A stretch of DNA of 64,000 nucleotides. Source: Saccharothrix ecbatanensis. Its GTDB lineage: Bacteria > Actinomycetota > Actinomycetes > Mycobacteriales > Pseudonocardiaceae. The notes below the pieces were generated by a model that saw only the letters and a list, made by a program, of their open reading frames with translations, was not told the origin of the DNA and searched no databases. Numbering within the stretch: the first letter of the stretch is position 1; each line of letters begins with the position of its first letter. Where the stretch lies: positions 8,928,001 through 8,992,000 of the forward strand of contig NZ_JACHMO010000001.1 in the NCBI RefSeq assembly GCF_014205015.1. The letters are read 5' to 3'. The translations under genes were made by a program, and so were the position numbers. Positions 44,833 to 52,457 of the stretch are shown in pieces.

Positions 44833-46473
44833 GTGACCACCGCGCGCGAGCTCGCCGACGAAGTGCTGACGCTGGTGCTGGACGGCGATCCAGTCATGGC
44901 GACCCTGTTCGGCCTCACGGGCTGGGACGACCGGCTGCCGGATCCGAGCGCCGACAGCCAACGCGTGCTGCGCGAGCGTGCCGAGGACATCGCACGGCGT
45001 GCGCACAACGGTGACGACGACCCGGTGACACGTGCGGTCATCGCGCAGCAGGCGTGGGGCGTGGTGCACCGCCTCGACGCGAAGCTGGTCGAACACACCC
45101 ACGCCGAAGGCCTCACCGCGCCGCTGGTCGTGCTGCTCGGCGCGTTACCCCTGGTCCGCCCGGCCGACGAAGCGGCACGGCGGGCCTACCTGACCCGGCT
45201 GTCGGCACTGCCCGCGTACCTGGAAGTGCTGGCACAGCGGCAACGTGACTCCGCCCGCCGTCCGCTGAGGCACCTGGTGGAATCCGCCATCGACCGCCTC
45301 GACCGCTACCTGGCCGAGGACGAAGACCCGCTGTGCACACCGTTGCAGGGCACCGAATCCCGCATCAAGGGCGCCCGGTTGCTGGACGAGACCGTGCGCC
45401 CGGCCATCGCCCGTTACCGCGATTTCCTGCACGCCGAGGTGGTCGCTCGCGGTCGCCCCGAAACGCAGCCGGGCCTGTGCTGGCTGCCCGACGGCGACCT
45501 GATCTACCGCGACCTGGTCCGCATGTACACGACGACCACGCACACCCCCGAGGAGCTCCACCAGATCGGGTTGGACCTGATCGAGGCGCTGGACCGGGAG
45601 TACGAGGAGATCGGCGGACGGGTGTTCGGCCCCGTCACGGCGGTAGGCGTGCGGGCCCGGCTGCTCGCGGATCCGGAGCTGCGCTGGGCCGACGCCGACG
45701 AGATGCTGGTGCTGGCCAAGGACTGCATCGCACGCGCCGAGGAGGTCGCGGGCGACTGGTTCGGCACCGTCCCGGCGGCGCGGTGCGCGGTCGAAGCGGT
45801 GCCGGAGGCGGAAGCGCCGAACGCGCCGCTGGCCTACTACATGGACCCGGCGATCGACGGCTCGCGTCCGGGCACCTACTTCGTCAACACCCACCAGTCC
45901 GAGCTGCGCGAACGGTTCAGCGCCGAGTCCACCGCGTTCCACGAAGGCGTGCCGGGGCACCACTTGCAGATCGCGGTGGCGCAGCAGCTGCTCGACCTGC
46001 CGGTGCTGCGCCGGTTCGCGTCCATCGAGGCCTACATGGAGGGCTGGGCGCTGTACGCGGAGCGGTTGGCCGACGAGATGGGCCTCTACAGCGACGACGT
46101 GGCACGGCTCGGGATGCTGTCGGGGGACTCGCTGCGTGCCGCCCGCTTGGTCGTGGACACCGGTCTGCACGCCTTGCGGTGGACGCGGCAGCAGGCCGTG
46201 GAGTTCTTGCGCGCCAACGCGGTCATGCCGGACGTGGACATCTTCTCGGAGGTCGACCGGTACATCGAGAACCCCGCGCAGGCGCTGTCGTACATGGTGG
46301 GACGGCTGGAGATCCAGCGCCTGCGCGGTGGGGCGGAGCGACGGCTGGGCGACCGGTTCGACATCAAGGCGTTCCACGACCTCGTGCTGAGCGGCGGCCC
46401 GTTGCCGATGGCCGTGCTCGCGGACGTGGTGGACGACTGGTGCGACTCGATGCCCGGCATCGTCGGGCACTGA
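44833..46473 (+). CDS. DUF885 family metallopeptidase-like protein
   Basis: 546 residues. The zinc-site-like motif FHEGVPGHHLQ (about 375-385) with a downstream Glu in IEAYMEGWALYAE marks DUF885, related to M32-type helical peptidases. No signal peptide, so cytoplasmic. Peptide substrate unknown. GTG 44833, 17 bases after the NMO stop, likely same transcript. Confidence 0.9.
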   Translation: MTTARELADEVLTLVLDGDPVMATLFGLTGWDDRLPDPSADSQRVLRERAEDIARRAHNGDDDPVTRAVIAQQAWGVVHRLDAKLVEHTHAEGLTAPLVVLLGALPLVRPADEAARRAYLTRLSALPAYLEVLAQRQRDSARRPLRHLVESAIDRLDRYLAEDEDPLCTPLQGTESRIKGARLLDETVRPAIARYRDFLHAEVVARGRPETQPGLCWLPDGDLIYRDLVRMYTTTTHTPEELHQIGLDLIEALDREYEEIGGRVFGPVTAVGVRARLLADPELRWADADEMLVLAKDCIARAEEVAGDWFGTVPAARCAVEAVPEAEAPNAPLAYYMDPAIDGSRPGTYFVNTHQSELRERFSAESTAFHEGVPGHHLQIAVAQQLLDLPVLRRFASIEAYMEGWALYAERLADEMGLYSDDVARLGMLSGDSLRAARLVVDTGLHALRWTRQQAVEFLRANAVMPDVDIFSEVDRYIENPAQALSYMVGRLEIQRLRGGAERRLGDRFDIKAFHDLVLSGGPLPMAVLADVVDDWCDSMPGIVGH

Positions 46474-46482
46474 CCGCCGCGC

Positions 46483-47451
46483 TCAGCTCCGGGTGAAGAC
46501 GATCTTGCCCGCGGTCTCGCCGTCCAGCATGGCGCGCAAGCCGTCCTCGGCCCGCTCGAACGGCAGTTCCGCGCCGATCTGCGGGCGCAGGCCATTCAGC
46601 TCGCAGAACGCCAGCAGGTCGCCCAACTCCTCGCGGGTGCCCATGGTCGAGCCGACCACCCGCAGCTGGAGGAAGAACAGCCGCTGCAACTCGGCCGCCG
46701 ACGCGTCACCGCTCGTCGCGCCGGAGATCACCACGATCCCGCCCGGCTTGAGCGACTTCATCGAGTGCGACCAGGTGGCCTTGCCGACGGTCTCGAACAC
46801 CGCGTCCACGCGTTCCGGCAGCCGTGCGCCGGACTCGAACGACTGGTGCGCGCCCAGGCTCTCGGCGAGCGCGCGCTTCTCCTCCGTGCGGCCGGTGACC
46901 CACACGCGGAAGCCCGCCGCGCGGCCCAACTGGACCAACGCCGTCGACACGCCACCGGACGCGCCCTGCACGAACATCGTCTGACCCGGCCGCAGACCCG
47001 ACTTCACGAACAGCATCCGGTACGCCGTCAGCCACGCCGTGCCCATGCACGCCGCCTCGGCGAAGCTCAACCCCGTCGGCTTGGGCAGCACGTTGCGGGC
47101 CGGGACGACGACGTGGTCGGCGAACGTGCCCTGGTGCTTCTCGGTGAGCAGCGTGCGGCCCGGGTCCAGGGTCTCGTCACCGGACCAGGCCGGGTCGCCG
47201 ATCACCGAGTGCAGCACGACCTCCGTGCCGTCCTCCAGCGCGCCCGCGCCGTCGCAGCCCAGGATCATCGGGAACTTGTCCGCCTTGATCCCTACGCCGC
47301 GCAGCGTCCACAGGTCGTGCATGTTCAGGCTCGCCGCCTTGACGGCCACCTTCACCCAACCCGGTGGGACGTCGGGCTCCGGTCGTTCGCCGACGCGGAG
47401 GGCGGCGATCGGGTCTTGCGGGCTCGGCTCGGCTGCGTAGACGGCGAACAT
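46483..47451 (-). CDS. Zinc-type alcohol dehydrogenase-like (MDR) oxidoreductase
   Basis: 322 residues of the medium-chain dehydrogenase/reductase superfamily. GroES-like domain 1-125, Rossmann domain with MFVQGASGGVSTALVQLGRAAG. The structural zinc Cys cluster is absent, so a quinone-reductase or enoyl-reductase type is likely. ATG 47451; TAAGTT lies six bases upstream. Ends nine bases from the DUF885 stop, tail-to-tail. Confidence 0.88.
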   Translation of the reverse strand: MFAVYAAEPSPQDPIAALRVGERPEPDVPPGWVKVAVKAASLNMHDLWTLRGVGIKADKFPMILGCDGAGALEDGTEVVLHSVIGDPAWSGDETLDPGRTLLTEKHQGTFADHVVVPARNVLPKPTGLSFAEAACMGTAWLTAYRMLFVKSGLRPGQTMFVQGASGGVSTALVQLGRAAGFRVWVTGRTEEKRALAESLGAHQSFESGARLPERVDAVFETVGKATWSHSMKSLKPGGIVVISGATSGDASAAELQRLFFLQLRVVGSTMGTREELGDLLAFCELNGLRPQIGAELPFERAEDGLRAMLDGETAGKIVFTRS

Positions 47452-47457
47452 GCGGGC

Positions 47458-47463
47458 AACTTA
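47458..47463 (-). promoter_or_regulatory. -10 box of the MDR gene, leaderless type
   Basis: TAAGTT on the minus strand, six bases before ATG 47451. Confidence 0.5.
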
Positions 47464-47506
47464 CCGACAGGTAGTGATCCGTGTGCGGTGAAGCGCGTCA
47501 CCCGAC

Positions 47507-47512
47507 TAGGCT
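47507..47512 (+). promoter_or_regulatory. -10 box of the small membrane protein gene
   Basis: TAGGCT, seven bases before GTG 47520. Confidence 0.5.
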
Positions 47513-47519
47513 CGGCGGT

Positions 47520-47756
47520 GTGGTGGACGCGTTCGAGCAGTGGTGGGACGGGGTCGAGCTGTGGTTGGCGCAGCTGGCCTTCCCGTTCCAGTTCGCGCTG
47601 CTCATGTGCGTGCTGCTGCCGTTGTGCCTGGGGGTGGCGCGGCTGATCGACCGGGTCGTGGACAACGCCTCGACCAGGTTCAACCCGGTGCCCAAGGTGC
47701 CGCCGGCGAGTGACGAGGCGAAGCCCGACCAGGTGGACGCGGGCCGTTCTTCGTAG
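47520..47756 (+). CDS. Small single-helix membrane protein, unknown
   Basis: 78 residues: a short N-terminus, one membrane helix (about 16-39, AFPFQFALLMCVLLPLCLGVA), then a polar Pro/Asp-rich tail. Not recognised. GTG 47520 chosen by the -10 box; GTG 47523 is equally close. It directly precedes the RNase gene, whose -10 box overlaps its stop codon; a functional link is not established. Confidence 0.65.
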   Translation: MVDAFEQWWDGVELWLAQLAFPFQFALLMCVLLPLCLGVARLIDRVVDNASTRFNPVPKVPPASDEAKPDQVDAGRSS

Positions 47757-47759
47757 GCT
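47754..47759 (+). promoter_or_regulatory. -10 box of the RNase gene, leaderless type
   Basis: TAGGCT, eight bases before GTG 47768, overlapping the previous stop codon (TAG). Confidence 0.55.
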
Positions 47760-47767
47760 CTGGAGTC

Positions 47768-48211
47768 GTGACTCCCGCCCGGCGGCTCTCCGCCGCACTG
47801 CTCGGCCTGATCGTGCTGGTCGCGGTCGCCTATTTCGCCAAGGACCTCACCGACTCGTCGCCCGCTCCGCCGACGTCCGGCTCGGTGTCGGGCGCGGCGG
47901 CCGACGTGCCCGGTGCGGACTCCGGCTTGCCGGTCAAGGCGCTGTCCAGCCTGCCCGCGGAGGCGAAGTCCACGTGGGAGCTGATCGAGCGGGACGGCCC
48001 GTTCCCGTACCCGCGCAACGACGGCGTGACGTTCCAGAACCGCGAGAAGATCCTGCCCGCCAAAGCCCGCGACTACTACCGCGAGTACACCGTGCCGACG
48101 CCAGGCAGCGACGATCGTGGCGCGCGGCGGATCGTGACCGGGTCGTCGGACGAGGTGTACTACACGGCCGACCACTACGAGTCGTTCGTCGTCGTGGACG
48201 TGACGAAATGA
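47768..48211 (+). CDS. Secreted guanyl-specific ribonuclease (RNase Sa/barnase family)
   Basis: 147 residues. N-terminal signal or anchor (about 5-25) and a Ser/Pro/Ala-rich spacer, then an RNase Sa-like domain. Active-site residues align with RNase Sa: Glu106 (REYTV), Arg117 (RGARRIVTG) and His136 (TADHY). DGPFPYPRNDGVTFQNRE is the substrate-binding strand region. The mature domain has no Cys, so the RNase Sa disulfide is missing. Coupled by ATGA to the barstar gene. Confidence 0.93.
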   Translation: MTPARRLSAALLGLIVLVAVAYFAKDLTDSSPAPPTSGSVSGAAADVPGADSGLPVKALSSLPAEAKSTWELIERDGPFPYPRNDGVTFQNREKILPAKARDYYREYTVPTPGSDDRGARRIVTGSSDEVYYTADHYESFVVVDVTK

Positions 48212-48477
48212 CCTACCGACACGTGGTGCGGCGGGGTGCGCACTCGAAGAAGGCCGCCATCGGGGCCATCGCGGACGCGTTGAGCTTCCCGGACTGGTTC
48301 GGGCACAACCTGGACGCGCTGTACGACTGCCTGACCGACCTGTCGTGGTTGCCGGAGGGCGAGCACGTGCTGGTCTGGGAAGGCGGCAACGCCGATGTGG
48401 AGGCCGTCCTCGCCGACGCCGCCACCCGCACCGCCGAATCCGGCGACCGCGTGCTGACGGTCGAGTACACGGACTGA
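48208..48477 (+). CDS. Barstar-like RNase inhibitor
   Basis: 89 residues. Barstar fold signature: KKAAIGAIADALSFPDWFGHNLDALYDCLTDL, where the WFGHNLDAL helix and acidic residues plug the RNase active site. It protects the cytoplasm from the co-translated RNase. ATG 48208 inside the RNase stop (ATGA). Confidence 0.94.
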   Translation: MTYRHVVRRGAHSKKAAIGAIADALSFPDWFGHNLDALYDCLTDLSWLPEGEHVLVWEGGNADVEAVLADAATRTAESGDRVLTVEYTD

Positions 48478-48502
48478 GTGCCGCCGACGGGTTTCGATCG
48501 GC

Positions 48503-48508
48503 TAGCGT
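48503..48508 (+). promoter_or_regulatory. -10 box of the chloramphenicol exporter leader
   Basis: TAGCGT, seven bases before the leader-peptide ATG at 48516. Confidence 0.5.
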
Positions 48509-48515
48509 GGGGATC

Positions 48516-48581
48516 ATGTCGAGCCCCGAGGCATCCAGGGTGAGGGCTTTCGGTCACGCCGTCAGCTCCCTGAACCACTGA
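48516..48581 (+). CDS. 21-residue leader peptide of the exporter gene
   Basis: MSSPEASRVRAFGHAVSSLNH then TGA. It lies 106 bases upstream of the exporter. GCTCCG (48589-48594) just after its stop can pair with CGGAGC (48676-48681), which includes the exporter ribosome site. A ribosome stalled by chloramphenicol in the leader could free that site. Attenuation by a leader peptide is known for cmlR-type genes; the details here are inferred. Confidence 0.65.
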   Translation: MSSPEASRVRAFGHAVSSLNH

Positions 48582-48687
48582 GTTCGTAGCTCCGCCGCGT
48601 TGCGCGGCCGGACGAGCACGCCCTCGGGGTGCTGACCGCGGTGACGAGACGCCTCTTCTCGCGCTTCTCCCACCTCGGAGCCACTCG

Positions 48688-49866
48688 ATGCCTCTTCCGC
48701 TGTACCTGCTCGCCCTGGCCGTCTTCGCCATGGGCACCTCGGAATTCATGCTCGCCGGCCTGCTGCCGGACATCGCCGCGGACCTCGACGTGACAGTCGG
48801 GTCGGCGGGCCTGCTCACCTCGGCTTTCGCCATCGGCATGGTCGTCGGCGCGCCGCTCATGGCCGCAATCGCCCGCAACCTGCCCGCACGGCTGAGCCTC
48901 CTCGGGTTCGTCCTCGTGTTCCTGGCGGCCCACGTCGTGGGCGCCGCGACGTCGAGCTTCGCGGTCCTGGTGGTGACCCGGGTGGTCGCCGCGCTCGCGA
49001 ACGCCGGGTTCCTCGCCGTCGCGCTGACGACCGCCGCCGGGCTCGTCCCACCGGACCTGAAGGGACGTGCGCTCGCGGTGCTGCTGTCGGGCACGACGGT
49101 GGCCACGATCGCGGGCGTTCCCGGCGGATCGGCACTCGGCACGCTGTTCGGGTGGCGTGCCACGTTCTGGGCCGTCGCCGCTGTCTGCGTGCCCGCGGCC
49201 ATCGGCATCCTCAGAGGAATCCCACCGCGCCCCGCGCGGGAAGGCCGGGCTGACGGGCCGGCGTTGCGATCGGAGCTCGGACAACTCCGGAGTCCGCGAC
49301 TGATCCTGGTCATGGTGCTCGGTGCGCTGGTGAACGCGGCGACGTTCGCGAGCTTCACGTTCCTCGCTCCCGTCGTGACCGGCGCCGCGGGGCTGGGCGA
49401 GCTGTGGATCACGGTCGCCCTGGTGCTCTTCGGCGCTGGTTCCTTCGTCGGCGTCACCATCGCCGGACGGCTGTCCGATCAGCGCCCCGGCCTGGTCATC
49501 GCGGCCGGGGGTCCGCTGTTGCTGATCGGGTGGCCCGCCATGGCACTGCTGGCCGAACAGCCGGTGGCCCTGCTGTTGCTGGTGTTCGTGCAAGGCGCGC
49601 TGTCGTTCGCGCTGGGCGGCACGCTGATCACACGGGTGCTCTACGAGGCGGCCGGGGCGCCCACGCTGGCCGGTTCGTACGCGATCGCGGCACTGAACGT
49701 GGGCGCCGCCGCGGGACCGCTCATCGCCGCGACCACGCTCGGCACCGCGGCCGGTGACCTGGGGCCGCTCTGGACGAGCGGATTCCTGGTCACGACCGCG
49801 CTGCTCGTCGCGTTCCCGCTGCGTGCTGTGATCGCCCGCCCGATCGCGTACGTCGACCGGGGTTAG
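48688..49866 (+). CDS. cmlR: Chloramphenicol efflux MFS transporter (Cmx/CmlR type)
   Basis: 392 residues, 12 membrane helices of the DHA1 drug:H+ antiporter family. Closely like streptomycete CmlR: PLPLYLLALAVFAMGTSEFMLAGLLPDIA, ALANAGFLAVALTTAAGLVP, and the antiporter motif C block LLSGTTVATIAGVPGGS. ATG 48688 with CGGAG seven bases upstream, in a leader that can mask it. Its stop shares four bases with the opposite enoyl-CoA hydratase gene. Confidence 0.92.
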   Translation: MPLPLYLLALAVFAMGTSEFMLAGLLPDIAADLDVTVGSAGLLTSAFAIGMVVGAPLMAAIARNLPARLSLLGFVLVFLAAHVVGAATSSFAVLVVTRVVAALANAGFLAVALTTAAGLVPPDLKGRALAVLLSGTTVATIAGVPGGSALGTLFGWRATFWAVAAVCVPAAIGILRGIPPRPAREGRADGPALRSELGQLRSPRLILVMVLGALVNAATFASFTFLAPVVTGAAGLGELWITVALVLFGAGSFVGVTIAGRLSDQRPGLVIAAGGPLLLIGWPAMALLAEQPVALLLLVFVQGALSFALGGTLITRVLYEAAGAPTLAGSYAIAALNVGAAAGPLIAATTLGTAAGDLGPLWTSGFLVTTALLVAFPLRAVIARPIAYVDRG

Positions 49867-50642
49867 GCGTCCCCCGGGGGCACCCAGGACGGCTTGCGCT
49901 TGCCGACGAACGCGGCGATGCCCTCCTGGCCCTCGGGGCCGCCGAAGTGGCGTGCGGACAGGGCGAGCATGTCGGCGAACACCTCGCTGAGGTTGTCCGA
50001 CCGGGGTTCCTGGAGCATCCGCTTGGTGGCGGTGAGGGCGTTCGGCGCGCCCAGCGCGAGCATGTCCGTGTAGCGGGTGACCTCGGTGTCGAGGTCGTCG
50101 CCCGGCACGGCGGAGTTGATCAGGCCGATGGCGACGGCCCTGGGCGCGGCGAACGTCTCGCCGGTGAGGAACAGCTCGTGGGCGGCGCGCGGCAGCAGGC
50201 GGGGCAGCACGGTCACCGAGATGACGGCGGGCACGACCCCGATGCGGACCTCGCTGAACGCGAAGGTGGCCGTGTCCACCGCGACCGCGATGTCGCACGC
50301 CGCCACGATGCCGACGCCGCCCGCGCGTGCCGGGCCGGCCAGCCGTGCGACGACGGGCTTCGGGCTGGTCCACAGCTGTTCCAGGATCACGGGGAACTCG
50401 TTGACGCCCTGCTTGTCCGCGCTAGCGCCGCCCGCTTCCTTGAGGTCCATGCCAGAGCAGAACACCGGACCGGTGTGGCTCAGCACGATCACGCGCACGG
50501 CGTCGTCGGCCGTGGCGGACTTCAGGTGTCCGGTCAGCTCGGCGCGCAGCTGTGCGGACAGGGCGTTGCGGTTGTGGGGGGAGTCCAGCGTGATCGTCGC
50601 GATGCCACGCCGCACCTCGTAGTGGACCAGCTCGTCTGCCAT
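49863..50642 (-). CDS. Enoyl-CoA hydratase/isomerase family protein
   Basis: 259 residues, crotonase fold. NRNALSAQLRAEL and GPVFCSGMDLKEAGG form the first part of the CoA site; oxyanion-hole residues lie in GPARAGGVGIVAACDIAVA. The catalytic Glu pair typical of true hydratases is only partly clear (FSEVRIGVVP), so isomerase or other activity is possible. ATG 50642, seven bases after TAGAGT. Divergent from the DJ-1/MarR operon. Confidence 0.88.
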   Translation of the reverse strand: MADELVHYEVRRGIATITLDSPHNRNALSAQLRAELTGHLKSATADDAVRVIVLSHTGPVFCSGMDLKEAGGASADKQGVNEFPVILEQLWTSPKPVVARLAGPARAGGVGIVAACDIAVAVDTATFAFSEVRIGVVPAVISVTVLPRLLPRAAHELFLTGETFAAPRAVAIGLINSAVPGDDLDTEVTRYTDMLALGAPNALTATKRMLQEPRSDNLSEVFADMLALSARHFGGPEGQEGIAAFVGKRKPSWVPPGDA

Positions 50643-50649
50643 GGGTCGC

Positions 50650-50655
50650 ACTCTA
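50650..50655 (-). promoter_or_regulatory. -10 box of the enoyl-CoA hydratase gene
   Basis: TAGAGT on the minus strand, seven bases before ATG 50642. The twin MarR-type operators lie 16-50 bases upstream. Confidence 0.5.
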
Positions 50656-50669
50656 CGATCCCGTGTCAC

Positions 50670-50705
50670 TTGACAGCGTGCTGTCAAAGTGACAGGATAC
50701 TGTCA
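50670..50705. promoter_or_regulatory. Twin MarR-type operators
   Basis: TGACAG-CGTG-CTGTCA (50671-50686) and TGACAG-GATA-CTGTCA (50690-50705): identical 6-bp arms, 4-bp spacers, centres 19 bp apart. The first extends to 8-bp arms with T and A outside. The second touches the DJ-1 start codon. Confidence 0.85.
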
Positions 50706-51328
50706 TGAAGACGGAGACGGTTCACCTCGCTGTGTACGACACGTTGGCCGACTGGGAGTTCGGGTACGCGACGGCGCAGATCAACCAGCCGCAGTTCCAG
50801 AAGGCGCCCGGTCGCTATCAGGTGCGGACCGTCGGCGCGACGCTCGACCCGGTGACGTCCCTCGGCGGCCTGCGGATCACGCCGGACCTGGCGTTGGCCG
50901 ACATCGACCCGGCGGACAGCGCGATGCTGATCCTGCCCGGCGCGGGCACGTGGGAGAGCGGCGACAACGCGGTGTTCGGCGCGGCGGCCCGGCGTTGGCT
51001 GGACGCGGGCGTGCCGGTGGCGGCGATCTGCGGTGCGACGATGGGTCTGGCGGCCGAGGGGTTGCTGAACTCGCGCCCGCACGGCGGCAACGCGGTCGAG
51101 CAGCTGGCGGCGGTGCCCGGGTACACCGGCGAGGAGTTCTTCGGCACGGAGCGGGCGGTGCGGGCGGACGGCCTGATCACGGCCGGTGCGGCGTCGGCGC
51201 TGGAGTTCGCGCGGGAGATCTTCGCCGAGCTCGACCTGTACGAGCCGGCCGTGCTGGAGGCGTGGTACGGCCTGTACCGGACGGCCGACCCGACGTGGTT
51301 CGGCAAGCTCATCGCCGCGGTGTCGTGA
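50705..51328 (+). CDS. DJ-1/PfpI family protein
   Basis: 207 residues. Nucleophile-elbow Cys109 in AAICGATMGLA; N-terminal HLAVYDTLADWEFGYATA, and LILPGAGTWE before the elbow. Likely a glutamine-amidotransferase-like hydrolase, glyoxalase III or stress chaperone; the subgroup is not fixed. ATG 50705 is covered by an operator. Coupled (GTGA) to the MarR gene. Confidence 0.9.
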   Translation: MKTETVHLAVYDTLADWEFGYATAQINQPQFQKAPGRYQVRTVGATLDPVTSLGGLRITPDLALADIDPADSAMLILPGAGTWESGDNAVFGAAARRWLDAGVPVAAICGATMGLAAEGLLNSRPHGGNAVEQLAAVPGYTGEEFFGTERAVRADGLITAGAASALEFAREIFAELDLYEPAVLEAWYGLYRTADPTWFGKLIAAVS

Positions 51329-51789
51329 GTGACGTCGAACCCCGTACGGAGGCGGGGGACGTGCTGACCGAGGTCATCATGCGCACGTTCCGCCTCTACG
51401 GAGGTTTCCTCGAAGCGGCCGAGGTGATGACCAAGCCGGTCGGTCTCACGGCGGCGTGGTGGCAGGTGCTCGGCGCCGTGCTGCGCCAGCCGTTGCCGGT
51501 GTCGGGCATCGCCCGCGAGATGAGCCTGACCCGGCAGAGCGTGCAGCGCATCGCGGACCTGCTGGTGGAGAAGGGCTTGGCGGAGTACCTGCCCAACCCG
51601 GCGCACAAGCGGGCCAAGCTGCTCCGTCCCACGGCGGCCGGCTACGAGGCGGTGTCCCGTCTGGCGAAGGCGCAGCACGCGTTCACCAACCGCATCTCGG
51701 CCCAGGTGGACCTGGACGACCTGCGCACCACGCTCAAGGTGATGGAACGCCTGGTGGAAGCCCTGGACGCGGATGAGTGGCCCGGCTGA
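51325..51789 (+). CDS. MarR-family transcriptional regulator
   Basis: 154 residues. Winged helix about 55-120: WWQVLGAVLRQPLPVSGIAREMSLTRQSVQRIADLLVEKGLAEYLPNPAHKRAKLLRPT. GTG 51325 within the DJ-1 stop. It very likely binds the twin TGACAG-N4-CTGTCA sites and represses its own operon, and possibly the divergent hydratase gene. Confidence 0.92.
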   Translation: MSDVEPRTEAGDVLTEVIMRTFRLYGGFLEAAEVMTKPVGLTAAWWQVLGAVLRQPLPVSGIAREMSLTRQSVQRIADLLVEKGLAEYLPNPAHKRAKLLRPTAAGYEAVSRLAKAQHAFTNRISAQVDLDDLRTTLKVMERLVEALDADEWPG

Positions 51790-51796
51790 ACGGGAA

Positions 51797-51842
51797 ATCG
51801 AGGGCGCGGAACACGCGCACTGGCGTGTTCCGCGTCCTCGAT
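51797..51842. terminator. Strong bidirectional terminator
   Basis: 20-bp arms (51797-51816 and 51823-51842) with one mismatch, loop GCACTG. Separates the MarR gene from the convergent secreted-protein gene. Confidence 0.85.
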
Positions 51843-51867
51843 GACAGCCAAAAGGTAGGGACGACTG

Positions 51868-52314
51868 TCAGACGTCGTAGGTGTACAGGTACGCGCTCAC
51901 CGAGTTGCCGCGGCGGTAGGACGAGGTGAACGACTCCCGCTCGCCCTTCGGGCACGCCGCCGAGCTGTAGAAGGTCGAGTTGTTGTCGTCGTCGAAGGTG
52001 GCCTTCACCTTGGCGCACTTGCCGTCGGCGCGCGTGTCCTCGACCCAGCCGCTGATCCGCACCTGCGTCGAGGTGCACTCCACCTGCCAGTACGCCTTCG
52101 CGCCGGGGACGTCGGGGTTGAACGTCTGGCCGCAGCCGCCCATGGCGACGATCTCCCCGTTGGCGACCACATCGGTCACCGCAATCCCGACCGGCGACGC
52201 TCCGAACTGCCCCGGCGCCGCGGTGGCCCCGCCCGCACTGATCACGCCCAGGGTGATCACGGCGGCGACCGACGCCACCAAACCCGCCACGGACCTGCCG
52301 ACTCGCTTCATCAT
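51868..52314 (-). CDS. Small secreted protein, unknown
   Basis: 148 residues. Signal peptide about 1-33 (KRVGRS, hydrophobic core, cleavage near ATAAPG). Mature domain of about 115 residues with four Cys, probably two disulfides, and alternating polar/aromatic strands (VRISGWVEDTRADGKCAKVKATFDD) suggesting a beta-sandwich. No family recognised. ATG 52314 preferred with GAGGAG five bases upstream; GTG 52320 is too close to it. Confidence 0.75.
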   Translation of the reverse strand: MMKRVGRSVAGLVASVAAVITLGVISAGGATAAPGQFGASPVGIAVTDVVANGEIVAMGGCGQTFNPDVPGAKAYWQVECTSTQVRISGWVEDTRADGKCAKVKATFDDDNNSTFYSSAACPKGERESFTSSYRRGNSVSAYLYTYDV

Positions 52315-52457
52315 TCGCACTCCTCAGGTGATCGACGATTGCCGTTGACGGCGTCCGGTCCCCGGCCTTCCGCCGTCTGTCGCCACTGTTGCGGCGTTGC
52401 GCCGCACACCTGCCCAATCCGCGCCGAACCGCCTGCTCACAGTGGTAGACAAGGGCG

